Shown piece by piece: positions 1-8,671 of a DNA stretch of 64,000 nt. The DNA lies in the NCBI RefSeq assembly GCF_014842915.1, contig NZ_JACYXI010000006.1, forward strand, positions 208,197-272,196, read 5' to 3'. The notes under the pieces are model-generated. The model did no database searches. It saw only the letters and a program-made list of their open reading frames with translations, and had not been told where the DNA came from. A program made the position numbers and the translations under genes. This stretch comes from Roseibium litorale. GTDB taxonomy: Bacteria > Pseudomonadota > Alphaproteobacteria > Rhizobiales > Stappiaceae. How positions within the stretch are numbered: position 1 is the stretch's first letter; each line of letters starts with the position of its first letter.

Positions 1-82
1 CAAATTCGTTCAAAGAATGAGCAAGCTGTCAGGCAGAGGCTTCCCGCCATTCCATTGACCTCAATCCAGCTGGATATTTCAC

Positions 83-3000
83 ATGACAGCGCGCCAGCGC
101 ATTCTGCCGGTCCGGCGCCAATACAATCAGTGGGTCAACAATCAGACCCTTGAGGACTATGCGCTGAGGTTCACGGCCAAGAGCGCCCGGCGCTTTTCCT
201 CCCGGCTGATTTCGCAGACTGCCATCGGAGCGATCTCCTTTCTGGCGCTAGAGGCCATCGGTGGGGCGATCACACTTTCCTATGGTACGGCGAATGCTTT
301 TCTCGCGATTCTCATCGGATGCCTGGCGCTGCTGTTCGTCGGCTTGCCCATTGCGCGCTATGCCATCCGCCACGGGGTCGACATCGACCTCCTCACCCGC
401 GGCGCGGGCTTTGGCTATATTGGATCGACGATCACCTCCCTGATCTATGCCAGCTTCACCTTTCTGCTCTTCGCCATCGAAGCCTCGATCATGTCGAGCG
501 CGCTGCACTATGCGTTCTCAATCCCGCTTTGGCTTGGCTATATCATCAGCGCGGTTGCCGTCATTCCGCTGGTCACCCACGGCATCACCTGGATCAGCCG
601 GTTTCAGCTTTTGACCCAGCCGTTCTGGATCGTGCTGAACATCCTGCCCTTCGTCTTCATCGCTTTTGCGGATTGGAGTGCATTTTCCGGCTGGGTCCGC
701 TTTGCAGGCATCGATCCGCTGACCCAAACCGCCCGGCCGGATGCAGGATGGGCATCTGTCAACCTCATCAGCGTGGGCGCTGCTTCTGCCGTCATTCTGG
801 CGCTCATGGCCCAGATCGGTGAGCAGGTGGACTTCCTGCGCTTTCTGCCTGCCCAGGATATGCCGCGCAAACGGCACAGGCTCTCTCTGTTTCTGGCGGG
901 TGCCGGCTGGGTGCTGCTCGGCGCTCCCAAGATGCTCGCAGGCTCCTTCCTGGCAGTGCTGGCCTTGTCCGCGGGCATAAGCCCGGATCACGCGGACGAG
1001 CCCTCGCGCATGTATGCGGTTGCCTTCGGCTATATGCTGCCGTCCGAACAGGCCGCCCTTTTCCTGATGGCTGCCTTCGTTGTGGTGTCCCAGCTCAAGA
1101 TCAACGTGATGAACGCCTATGCGGGCTCTCTCGCCTGGTCGAACTTCTTCTCGCGTCTGACCCACAGCCATCCGGGCCGTGTGGTCTGGCTGGTGTTCAA
1201 CGTCGCCATTGCCCTGCTGCTGATGGAACTCGGGATCTATGAGCTTCTGGAGGAAACTCTCGGCGTCTTTTCCATCATTGCGATGGCCTGGCTATCGACC
1301 ATTTCCGCGGACCTCTTCATCAACAAACCCCTTGGTCTGTCGCCTCCCGGCATCGAGTTCAAGCGGGCGCATCTTTATGACATCAACCCGGTTGGCACAG
1401 GGGCCATGGCCTTGGCTGCCACCGCCGGGCTCTTGGCCCATTTCAACTACTTCGGTGCCGAGGCGGCAGCCTTCGCCCCTTTCGTCGCCATGATCGTTGC
1501 CTATCTCGCAGCGCCTGCCATCGCCTTTGGCACGGGCGGCAAATACGCCCTTGCCCGCAAGCCAAGGCGGCACTGGAACCAGAAATCCACGATCACCTGC
1601 TCGATCTGCGAAAACCCGTTCGAACCGGAGGACATGGCCTATTGCCCGGCCTACCAGGCGCCGATCTGCTCGCTCTGCTGCTCGCTGGATGCCCGCTGCC
1701 ACGATCTGTGCAAACCAAAGGCCAGGTTGTCCCATCAGGTCGGTGTGGCCGCGGCCCACTTCCTGCCGGAAAAGACCCTTGGCCACCTGCGCACCCGCCT
1801 TGGCCGCTATGCCGTGACCGCCGTTCTGTCGACCGCCGCCATCGGCCTGGTCCTCTGGATCATCTCCGCCCGCGCGGTCGATCTTTACCCGGAAGCCGCC
1901 GGGATCATCGGGCAGACCGTGGCACTGATCTTCTTCGTCTTTGCCGTCGCAGCCGGGATTGCCTCCTGGTTCCTGGTGCTCGCCCATGACACGCGCCATG
2001 TGGCGGAAGAGGAATCCGCCCGCCAGAACGCCCTGCTGCAGAAGGAAATCGACGCGCACAGCAAGACCGACGCGGCGCTTCAGAAAGCCAAGGAGGACGC
2101 GGAAGCGGCAAACCTTGCCAAAAGCCGCTATGTGGTCGGCCTCAGCCATGAACTGCGCACCCCGCTGAATGCGGTGCTGGGCTATGCCCAGGTGATGGAG
2201 CGGGATGAAACGATCCCGGAAAACCGGCGGGCAAACCTCCACACCATCCGCCGCAGCGCCGAACATCTCTCAGGACTGATCGACGGGCTGCTGGACATTT
2301 CCCGCATCGAGGCGGGCCGTTTGCAGGTCTATTCCAACGAGATCGACATCCACGACTTCCTCGACCAGATCGCCGATATGTTCGAGATGCAGGCCGGAGC
2401 GAAGGGCCTCAAGTTCATCCACGAACGCTCCCCCAACCTGCCGGTTCATGTGCGCACGGATGAAAAGCGCCTGCGCCAGATCCTGGTGAACCTGCTCACC
2501 AACGCAATCAAATTCACCGAGACCGGCTCGGTCAGCCTGACCGTCGGCTACCGGTCGCAGGTCGCAACCTTCACCGTTACAGACACCGGTCCCGGCATCG
2601 CGCTGGAAGAACAGTCCAAGGTGTTTGAACCCTTCGGGCGGGGGGAAGGCGAAAAAATACAGCGCACCCCCGGCCTCGGGCTGGGTCTGACGATCACCAA
2701 ACTGCTGACCGAAACCCTTGGCGGTGCGATTGGGCTCTCCAGCGAACCAGGCAAGGGCTCGCGCTTTGAAGTCCGCCTGATGCTGGCCGCCGTTACCCAG
2801 TCTCCCAAGGCACGGCAGAAGGAGGAGCGTATCACCGGCTACAAGGGAGTCCGTAAGACTATCGCCGTTGCCGATGACAATCCCGACCACCGGGCACTGG
2901 TCTGCGAAATCCTGAAACCTCTTGGCTTTGCGGTGCTGGAAGCCGGAAATGGCGCGGAATGCCTGACGCTCCTAAACGACCCCTTGCCAGATCTTTATCT

Positions 3001-3490
3001 GCTCGACATCCTTATGCCGGACATGAACGGCTGGCAGTTGCTTCAGGAGCTGAGAACCCGTGGCATCCAGGCGCCGGTGATCATGTTGTCCGCCAACATC
3101 GCCGATGCCGCCCTTCGTCCAGGTGGATCGGAGCTGCATAACGACAGCCTGTCCAAGCCCTTCAACGTGGGTCAGCTTCTGGCAAAGCTGCGCAAACATC
3201 TTGATCTGGATTGGACAAGCTTGCCGCAAACGGCCACGGCCGGCAGCCAGCCGCTCAACGGCTCCGGAACTGTAGCCGGCACAGATCTCGTTCATCCCGG
3301 CCTGGGTCATCTTGATGAATTGATCAGCCTTGGCCAGATCGGCTACATCCATGGCATCGAAGCGAAGCTGAAGCAGCTTGAAACCGATCCGCGCAACGGG
3401 CCTCTGGTCACGCGCCTGCGCGGCCATCTCAAGCAGTTCGACTTCGACAGCTACACCCGCGTGCTTGAAGGACTTGCATCCAATGACTGA
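83..3490 (+). CDS. Hybrid sensor histidine kinase with N-terminal NCS1 permease-like domain
   Basis: Protein of 1135 aa. Residues about 15-490 are a polytopic membrane domain resembling NCS1 purine/cytosine permeases. A cysteine-rich stretch follows at about 506-545 (CSIC, then CSLCC and further Cys), then two more membrane helices (about 575-635) and a short coiled coil. The kinase core has the H box SHELRTPLNAVLGY with His689, the N box NLLTNAIKFTE, and the G boxes DTGPGIA and GLGLGL. A receiver domain near 935-1050 has phospho-acceptor Asp975 in LLDILMP. No PAS domain is visible, so the permease domain probably senses or carries the ligand, as in the SLC5-kinase CbrA. The gene overlaps the downstream response regulator by 8 bases, indicating a two-component pair. 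The ligand is unknown. The start is the first ATG of the frame and its ribosome site is weak. Confidence 0.9.
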   Translation: MTARQRILPVRRQYNQWVNNQTLEDYALRFTAKSARRFSSRLISQTAIGAISFLALEAIGGAITLSYGTANAFLAILIGCLALLFVGLPIARYAIRHGVDIDLLTRGAGFGYIGSTITSLIYASFTFLLFAIEASIMSSALHYAFSIPLWLGYIISAVAVIPLVTHGITWISRFQLLTQPFWIVLNILPFVFIAFADWSAFSGWVRFAGIDPLTQTARPDAGWASVNLISVGAASAVILALMAQIGEQVDFLRFLPAQDMPRKRHRLSLFLAGAGWVLLGAPKMLAGSFLAVLALSAGISPDHADEPSRMYAVAFGYMLPSEQAALFLMAAFVVVSQLKINVMNAYAGSLAWSNFFSRLTHSHPGRVVWLVFNVAIALLLMELGIYELLEETLGVFSIIAMAWLSTISADLFINKPLGLSPPGIEFKRAHLYDINPVGTGAMALAATAGLLAHFNYFGAEAAAFAPFVAMIVAYLAAPAIAFGTGGKYALARKPRRHWNQKSTITCSICENPFEPEDMAYCPAYQAPICSLCCSLDARCHDLCKPKARLSHQVGVAAAHFLPEKTLGHLRTRLGRYAVTAVLSTAAIGLVLWIISARAVDLYPEAAGIIGQTVALIFFVFAVAAGIASWFLVLAHDTRHVAEEESARQNALLQKEIDAHSKTDAALQKAKEDAEAANLAKSRYVVGLSHELRTPLNAVLGYAQVMERDETIPENRRANLHTIRRSAEHLSGLIDGLLDISRIEAGRLQVYSNEIDIHDFLDQIADMFEMQAGAKGLKFIHERSPNLPVHVRTDEKRLRQILVNLLTNAIKFTETGSVSLTVGYRSQVATFTVTDTGPGIALEEQSKVFEPFGRGEGEKIQRTPGLGLGLTITKLLTETLGGAIGLSSEPGKGSRFEVRLMLAAVTQSPKARQKEERITGYKGVRKTIAVADDNPDHRALVCEILKPLGFAVLEAGNGAECLTLLNDPLPDLYLLDILMPDMNGWQLLQELRTRGIQAPVIMLSANIADAALRPGGSELHNDSLSKPFNVGQLLAKLRKHLDLDWTSLPQTATAGSQPLNGSGTVAGTDLVHPGLGHLDELISLGQIGYIHGIEAKLKQLETDPRNGPLVTRLRGHLKQFDFDSYTRVLEGLASND

Positions 3491-4394
3491 CCGGCACCGC
3501 GATATTGTCCTTGTCGTTGATGACTCGCCCGAGGCGCTTGGCTTTCTGACCCAGGCCCTGGAAACATCCGGCCTGACCGTTCTCGTGGCCACAAGCGGCA
3601 CCGGAGCCCTTGCAATCACCGACCGGGTCACGCCGGACATGATCCTGATGGATGCGGTCATGCCGGGTCTCGACGGCTTCGAGACCTGCCGCGAGATCAA
3701 GGCCCGCGCGCACCTCAGCCATGTGCCGGTGATCTTCATGACCGGCCTCAGCGAAACCGAACATGTGGTGCATGCGCTGGAGTCCGGCGGGGTCGACTTT
3801 CTCACCAAGCCGATCAACATCGACGAGCTTCAGGCCCGCATCCGGGTGCATCTGGCCAACGCCCGCTCTGTCCAGAGCGCCCGGATTGCGCTGGACGCTG
3901 CCGGCCGTCATCTGGTCGCGGTCTCCCGCAATGGCCAGCTGGGCTGGTCCACGCCCCAGGCCCATCAGCTGGTCGGCAGCGGACCGGATGGCAGCGGGAT
4001 CCTGAGCGAGATCGCGGATCATCTGGGCAAATGGCTGAAGGGCTCCGAAGGCACCGCCGCATCCGCCCCCTTTCCGCTGACGCTGACCAATGGCCGCCAG
4101 GTGCAGATGCAGTATCTCGGCGCCGTCGGCCCTGATGAATGCCTGTTCCGCATGAGCTCCCAGAACTCTGAAGACGAAGGCGGCGTGCTGCGCCAGCACT
4201 TCGGCCTGACCGCACGCGAAGCAGACGTTCTGCTCTGGATTTCCAAGGGCAAGGCCAATAAGGACATCGGCGAGATCCTCGGCCTGTCTCCACGCACCGT
4301 GAACAAGCATCTGGAGCAGATCTACCAGAAGCTGGGCGTCGAAAACCGCGCCTCCGCCGCCGTCAGAGCCGCCCAGGTGCTGCACGCCCTGTGA
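3483..4394 (+). CDS. Response regulator, receiver plus LuxR-type DNA-binding domain
   Basis: Protein of 303 aa. The N-terminal receiver domain carries the acidic pair after IVLVVDDS, the phospho-acceptor Asp in LMDAVMP and the conserved Lys in FLTKPIN. A middle region of about 100 aa has no recognisable domain. The C-terminal helix-turn-helix is of the LuxR/FixJ type ([20 protein letters not shown], then [17 protein letters not shown]). The chosen ATG lies inside the last codons of the kinase gene, which implies translational coupling and pairing with that kinase. An in-frame start further upstream would lengthen it by 35 residues of low-complexity sequence and is unlikely. Target genes cannot be read from the sequence. 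Confidence 0.93.
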   Translation: MTDRHRDIVLVVDDSPEALGFLTQALETSGLTVLVATSGTGALAITDRVTPDMILMDAVMPGLDGFETCREIKARAHLSHVPVIFMTGLSETEHVVHALESGGVDFLTKPINIDELQARIRVHLANARSVQSARIALDAAGRHLVAVSRNGQLGWSTPQAHQLVGSGPDGSGILSEIADHLGKWLKGSEGTAASAPFPLTLTNGRQVQMQYLGAVGPDECLFRMSSQNSEDEGGVLRQHFGLTAREADVLLWISKGKANKDIGEILGLSPRTVNKHLEQIYQKLGVENRASAAVRAAQVLHAL

Positions 4395-4418
4395 ATCCGG
4401 CTTTCTTTGCCGGATTCA
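4392..4418 (+). terminator. Hairpin over the response-regulator stop codon
   Basis: A perfect 10-bp stem (TGAATCCGGC with GCCGGATTCA) and a 7-base loop begin on the stop codon itself. No T tract follows, so it is a stable 3' end hairpin or a weak terminator rather than a classical one. Confidence 0.5.
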
Positions 4419-4584
4419 GGTTGCGCAATGGACCCAAGCCCCCTATAAGCGCCCGGTCCAGAGTCGTCCGGCTCTTTCGGAGCTGGATATCTGTATTCCA
4501 ATTTCCGGTCATTTGCCGGTGGAAAGCAGACAGCCCGAATACCAAGGGCATGCCGTGGCGACCTCTCGATGCACCAACAAGACA

Positions 4585-4604
4585 GCGGATGGCTTGCCAT
4601 CCGC
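4585..4604 (+). promoter_or_regulatory. Leader hairpin next to the rpmI ribosome-binding site
   Basis: A perfect 8-bp stem (GCGGATGG with CCATCCGC) closed by a CTTG loop ends 7 bases before the AAAGGA ribosome site of rpmI. In other bacteria the rpmI-rplT operon is autoregulated by L20 binding to its leader. This hairpin is placed where such control could act, but binding is inferred. Confidence 0.4.
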
Positions 4605-4623
4605 ACCAATGAAAGGATGCAAA

Positions 4624-4821
4624 ATGCCCAAGCTGAAGACCAAGTCTGGAGCCAAGAAGCGCTTCAAACTGACCGCGAGCGGCAAGGTGAAAACCGGGCA
4701 GGCTGGCAAGCGTCATGGCATGATCAAGCGCACGACGAAGTTCATCCGCAACGCCCGTGGCACGACCACGCTGGCTCCGCAGGATGCAAAGATCGTCAAG
4801 CAGTTCCTGCCCTACGCTTAA
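4624..4821 (+). CDS. rpmI: 50S ribosomal protein L35
   Basis: A 65-aa, very basic protein beginning [20 protein letters not shown], the family signature, and of normal length for L35. It is a structural part of the large ribosomal subunit. The start was chosen because it matches the family N terminus and has AAAGGA 6 bases upstream; the frame remains open further upstream but that part is not conserved. It is followed after 33 bases by rplT, the usual gene pair. infC is not next to it, which is common in alphaproteobacteria. Confidence 0.97.
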   Translation: MPKLKTKSGAKKRFKLTASGKVKTGQAGKRHGMIKRTTKFIRNARGTTTLAPQDAKIVKQFLPYA

Positions 4822-4854
4822 GCCTTAAGCACCTGTTTTTTAAGGAGTACTCCC

Positions 4855-5214
4855 ATGTCGCGCGTTAAAAGAGGCGTTACCGCCCATGCCCGTCACAAGA
4901 AGGTTCTGAAGGCTGCCAAGGGTTACTACGGCCGCCGCAAGAACACCATCCGCGTCGCCAAGCAGGCCGTCGAGAAGGCAGCACAATATGCCTACCGCGA
5001 CCGCAAGGTTAAGAAGCGGAACTTCCGTTCGCTCTGGATCCAGCGCATCAACGCTGCGACCCGTGAACATGGCATGACCTATGGCCGCTTCATTGATGGC
5101 CTGAACAAGGCTGGCATCGAAGTTGACCGCAAGGTTCTCTCCGACCTCGCCATTCATCAGCCGGAAGCCTTCAAGGCTCTGGTTGACAAGGCCGAAGGCG
5201 CTCTGGCTGCCTGA
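4855..5214 (+). CDS. rplT: 50S ribosomal protein L20
   Basis: A 119-aa basic protein with the L20 pattern ([28 protein letters not shown], then [20 protein letters not shown]). It binds 23S rRNA early in large-subunit assembly and in other bacteria represses its own operon. TAAGGAG lies just before the ATG. It forms an operon with rpmI and is followed by a clear intrinsic terminator. Confidence 0.98.
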   Translation: MSRVKRGVTAHARHKKVLKAAKGYYGRRKNTIRVAKQAVEKAAQYAYRDRKVKKRNFRSLWIQRINAATREHGMTYGRFIDGLNKAGIEVDRKVLSDLAIHQPEAFKALVDKAEGALAA

Positions 5215-5236
5215 GGCACCGGACCTTTGAGAAATC

Positions 5237-5269
5237 AAAAGGCGCACTCGAAAGAGCAGCGCCTTTTTT
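5237..5269 (+). terminator. Intrinsic terminator of rpmI-rplT
   Basis: AAAAGGCGC pairs with GCGCCTTTT across a 13-base loop and is followed by more T residues. It lies 22 bases after the rplT stop codon. Confidence 0.85.
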
Positions 5270-5301
5270 GTTTCCAGAATATCAGCATACGCATCATTTG
5301 A

Positions 5302-5367
5302 GCTGGCGGCCGGGGAGACAGCGGAGCCAATCCGCTCACGTCTTAAACCAAGAAAAGATAAGCCAGC
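5302..5367 (+). promoter_or_regulatory. Possible structured leader of the AGCS symporter gene
   Basis: GCTGGC at 5302-5307 can pair with GCCAGC at 5362-5367, enclosing a hairpin AGCGGA/TCCGCT at 5320-5336. It lies in the 150-base leader of the symporter gene. It does not match a riboswitch I can name, and short stems like these can arise by chance in GC-rich DNA. Confidence 0.2.
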
Positions 5368-5420
5368 CATTAAACCTGGGAAGAAAATCCGCGCTTTAAA
5401 ATCAGGGAGCATCCAAAACT

Positions 5421-6848
5421 ATGCAATTGCTACAATCCTTCTTTGGACTGATTGGAGACCTCACGTGGGGATGGGCACTCATTCCATTCCTCGTCGTGAT
5501 CGGTATCTTCTTTACGACCGTTACCGGCTTCGTTCAGTTCCAATATTTTGGACGCATGTTCCGGGTGCTTTCCTCCAAGTATCAAACTGGTGATCCCAAC
5601 GCGATCTCGGCCCGCGAAGCCCTGCTCCTGTCCGTCGGCGGCCGCGTCGGCGGCGGCAACATTGCGGGTGTTGCCGTTGCCATCTCTCTCGGCGGCCCGG
5701 GCGCGATCTTCTGGATGTGGGCGATTGCCCTCGTCGGCATGGCGACCAGCCTGATCGAGTGCTCGCTGGCGCAGCTGTTCAAGCGCTCCGCAGGGGATGG
5801 CACCTATCGCGGAGGCCCGGCCCGCTCGATCATTCACGGCCTTGGCGCCGACTACCGGTGGCTGGCCATCCTCTATTGCGTCTGCCTCATCGCGTCCTTT
5901 GCCCTCGGCTTCAATGCCTTCCAGGGCAACACGGTAGCCGGGGCTGTCGAGGAAAGCCTTGGCGTTGGCCGTCTTTGGACGGGCCTCCTGCTGACCATTG
6001 TCACTGGCCTCATCGTCTTTGGCGGCATTCACCGGATTGCCAAGGCCTCTGATGTGATCGTTCCGGTTATGGCCGTCGGCTATCTTGGCATGGCCCTGAT
6101 CGTGATCGCGCTGAACATCACCGAAATCCCTCACCTGGTCTATACGATCGTGACCGATGCTTTCGGGCTAAACGAAGCCGTAGGCGGCGGAATGGGGGCA
6201 GCGCTCAGTCAGGGGCTGCGCCGCGGCCTGTTCTCGAACGAAGCCGGTCTCGGCTCGGCTCCGAATGTTGCGGCCACCGCAGACGTGCGCCATCCGATCA
6301 GCCAGGGCATCACGCAGTCCTTCTCGGTCTTCATCGACACGATCCTGATCTGCACCTGCACCGCCTTCATCATCCTGCTGGGCGACGTTTACCAGCCGGG
6401 TGCCGAAGGTGTTGACGGGGTGGTCCTGACCCAGCAGTCCCTGGCCTTCCATCTGGGAGACTGGACCAGCTATTTCCTGACCGGCGCAATCCTGCTCTTC
6501 GCCTTCAGCTCGATCATCTACAACTACTATCTCGGTGAAAGTGCCCTGACGTTCATGACAGGCAACCCGGTTGTCCTGCTCGGCCTGCGGGTTATCGTCA
6601 TGGCTCTGGTGTTCCTTGGCGCAACAGCCCCGAACGCCACGGCGGTGTTCTTCTTCTCCGACCCGATGATGGGCATTCTGGCCGTCGTGAACCTGCTCGC
6701 GCTGATGATGCTGTTCCCAACGGCCAAGCGGCTCCTCAACGATTTCCGCGCCCAGCTCAAAGCCGGGGTCGACCGGCCGGTGCTCAATCCGGATCAGTTC
6801 CCTGATCTCGATCTGGACCGCACCGCCTGGACCGGCAAGGTCCGCTAG
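5421..6848 (+). CDS. Sodium:alanine/glycine symporter (AGCS family)
   Basis: Protein of 475 aa with about 10-11 membrane helices. Family signatures are GGGNIAGVAVAISLGGPGA near residues 77-96 and SNEAGLGSAPNVAA near 272-285. AGCS carriers import alanine or glycine with sodium through the inner membrane; the exact substrate here cannot be read. AGGGAG lies about 10 bases before the ATG. The gene is probably transcribed alone because a terminator precedes it and a long inverted repeat follows it. The length is normal for the family. Confidence 0.93.
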   Translation: MQLLQSFFGLIGDLTWGWALIPFLVVIGIFFTTVTGFVQFQYFGRMFRVLSSKYQTGDPNAISAREALLLSVGGRVGGGNIAGVAVAISLGGPGAIFWMWAIALVGMATSLIECSLAQLFKRSAGDGTYRGGPARSIIHGLGADYRWLAILYCVCLIASFALGFNAFQGNTVAGAVEESLGVGRLWTGLLLTIVTGLIVFGGIHRIAKASDVIVPVMAVGYLGMALIVIALNITEIPHLVYTIVTDAFGLNEAVGGGMGAALSQGLRRGLFSNEAGLGSAPNVAATADVRHPISQGITQSFSVFIDTILICTCTAFIILLGDVYQPGAEGVDGVVLTQQSLAFHLGDWTSYFLTGAILLFAFSSIIYNYYLGESALTFMTGNPVVLLGLRVIVMALVFLGATAPNATAVFFFSDPMMGILAVVNLLALMMLFPTAKRLLNDFRAQLKAGVDRPVLNPDQFPDLDLDRTAWTGKVR

Positions 6849-6868
6849 GCTCCTGATTTTCAAGAAAT

Positions 6869-6902
6869 GCATCTGCGCGTTTCACAGGGAACGCGCAGAT
6901 GC
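6869..6902. terminator. Inverted repeat between convergent genes
   Basis: A perfect 12-bp stem (GCATCTGCGCGT with ACGCGCAGATGC) and a 10-base loop lie between the ends of the AGCS gene and the convergent DJ-1 gene. On the minus strand it is followed by a moderately T-rich run. It probably ends transcription from both sides. Confidence 0.6.
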
Positions 6903-6938
6903 CCTTGCCCGCACATCAGGCTGGCGCTTTCGGCGACT

Positions 6939-7607
6939 TCACACCCAAGCCGAGAGGATCTCCTCCCGCAGTTTGCGGGACGACAGAAGCCTCTGCTTAG
7001 CAGCCTCCAGCACCTCCGGAGAAGCCGTCGCCGGTATGCCGCTGTTGAACGGCGGCTGAGGCGCATATTCAATCGACAGCTGAACGGTTTCCGCCTCTTT
7101 CTGTCCCAGCACTTCACCGATAACAGTCAGACCGAAATCGATCCCGGAGGTCACGCCTCCCGCCGTGATCAGATTGCCGTCCTGAACAACCCGGTCGCGG
7201 CTCGCCTCTGCACCGAAATTCTTCAGAAAATCGAGCGCATTCCAGTGCGTGGTCGCCCGCTTGCCCTTGAGAAGTCCGGCAGCGCCCAGCAGCAGTGAGC
7301 CGGTGCAGACCGAGGTCACATAGCGGGCACCTGCCGCCTGCTCGCGGATGAAGCCGAGAACCGCGGGATTGACCAGTGACGCATTCACACCGCCGCCGCC
7401 GGCAACGCACAGAACATCCAGCTGCGGACAGGTTTCAAATGCTGCCGTCGGGTGAAAAACCAGACCGTTCGAGCAGCGCAACGGATCAAGTGTCTGGGCA
7501 ACCACATGCACCTCGGCACCGGCCACCGAGGCGAAGGCATCATAGGGCCCAGCAAAGTCGAGCAGCTGGACATTCGGGAAAACGAGCAGACCAAAACGCA
7601 GGGTCAT
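6939..7607 (-). CDS. DJ-1/PfpI family protein, isonitrile hydratase-like
   Basis: Protein of 222 aa with a single DJ-1/PfpI domain. It has the nucleophile-elbow motif VCTGSLLLGAAGLL with Cys101 followed by Thr102, and Asp17 in LLDFAGP. The same residues are the active-site set described for Pseudomonas isonitrile hydratase (InhA), which hydrates isonitriles to N-substituted formamides. That activity is the best guess, but the family also contains amidases and chaperones. It is divergent from a GlxA-type regulator gene 73 bases away, which suggests the two are co-regulated. Confidence 0.8.
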   Translation of the reverse strand: MTLRFGLLVFPNVQLLDFAGPYDAFASVAGAEVHVVAQTLDPLRCSNGLVFHPTAAFETCPQLDVLCVAGGGGVNASLVNPAVLGFIREQAAGARYVTSVCTGSLLLGAAGLLKGKRATTHWNALDFLKNFGAEASRDRVVQDGNLITAGGVTSGIDFGLTVIGEVLGQKEAETVQLSIEYAPQPPFNSGIPATASPEVLEAAKQRLLSSRKLREEILSAWV

Positions 7608-7680
7608 ATAAAGTCTCCAAATTTGACTTCCGCAAGTTTAGGGCGCTACTGCTTGTCTGAATTGCCATTCATCCCAAGAA

Positions 7681-8646
7681 TTGAGCCAAATGCAGCGCCG
7701 GATTGAAATCCTCAGCTTTCCCAATGTCCAGCTTCTGGATCTGGCTGGCCCCTTGCAGGTCTTTGCCTCCGCCAACGACCTTGAGAAGCTGAAGGGAAGA
7801 AACCCGGCCTATCTGCCGGTCGTTGTCGGCGCTAAAAGAGATACGCTCACGTCCTCAGGACTGGCGGTGGCCGCGGAGCCGTTTCCATCGGAAAACCTGC
7901 CGCTCGATACGCTGGTCGTACCTGGCGGATGGGGCGTCAATGCCGTGTGCGAAAAGCCGGCGCTGGTAAAGTGGGTGAAGGAACGGTCTCAAACCGCCCG
8001 CCGGACCGTGTCGGTCTGTAGCGGCGCATTTCTGCTAGCAACCGCTGGCCTGTTGGATGGCCGCAGAGCTGTGACCCATTGGCAGCGCTGCGAGGAGTTT
8101 GCACTGCGATTTCCGCGAGTAAAACTGGACCCGGACCCGATCTTCATCCGCGACGGCAGCTTCTGGACCTCCGCGGGCGTTACCGCCGGGATCGATCTTG
8201 CCCTGGCTCTGGTTGAAGCCGACCTTGGCCGCGAGATCGCTCTGGCTGTTGCCAGACAGCTGGTCGTCTTCCTCAAGCGTCCCGGAGGTCAGTCTCAATT
8301 CAGCGCAGCCTTGACGCTGCAGGACAACGGCGGACGTTTCGACAAGCTGCATGCCTGGCTGGGCCAGAACCTGCACCGCCCCCTGAAGCTTGCCGATCTT
8401 GCGGATCAGGCGGGAATGAGCCCCCGCAGCTTTTCCCGCCATTACCGGGCGGAGACAGGACGGACCCCGGCCCGGGCGCTGGAAGACCTGCGCCTGGAAC
8501 AGGCCCGGCGCCTGCTGGAGCAGGGAACCTATGTCTCCCGCACCGCAGACCGCTGCGGCTTTGGAACGGAAGAAACCATGCGCCAGATCTTCCTGCGCCG
8601 GCTTGGTGTCAGTCCGCAGGCCTACCGCGAACGGTTTTCCGCCTGA
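7681..8646 (+). CDS. GlxA-type AraC regulator with DJ-1/PfpI domain
   Basis: Protein of 321 aa from a TTG start; an ATG three codons later (7690) is equally possible. Residues 5-190 form a DJ-1/PfpI domain (FPNVQLLDLAGPLQVFA, and VCSGAFLLATAGLL at the nucleophile elbow). The C-terminal 100 residues hold two AraC helix-turn-helix motifs (LADLADQAGMSPRSFSRHYR, then the TADRCGFGTEETMRQIF region). Proteins of this layout are transcription activators that sense small metabolites. It faces the single-domain DJ-1 gene and probably controls it. Confidence 0.9.
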   Translation: MSQMQRRIEILSFPNVQLLDLAGPLQVFASANDLEKLKGRNPAYLPVVVGAKRDTLTSSGLAVAAEPFPSENLPLDTLVVPGGWGVNAVCEKPALVKWVKERSQTARRTVSVCSGAFLLATAGLLDGRRAVTHWQRCEEFALRFPRVKLDPDPIFIRDGSFWTSAGVTAGIDLALALVEADLGREIALAVARQLVVFLKRPGGQSQFSAALTLQDNGGRFDKLHAWLGQNLHRPLKLADLADQAGMSPRSFSRHYRAETGRTPARALEDLRLEQARRLLEQGTYVSRTADRCGFGTEETMRQIFLRRLGVSPQAYRERFSA

Positions 8647-8671
8647 AACCCCACTGTGCCGGGCCCCGATT

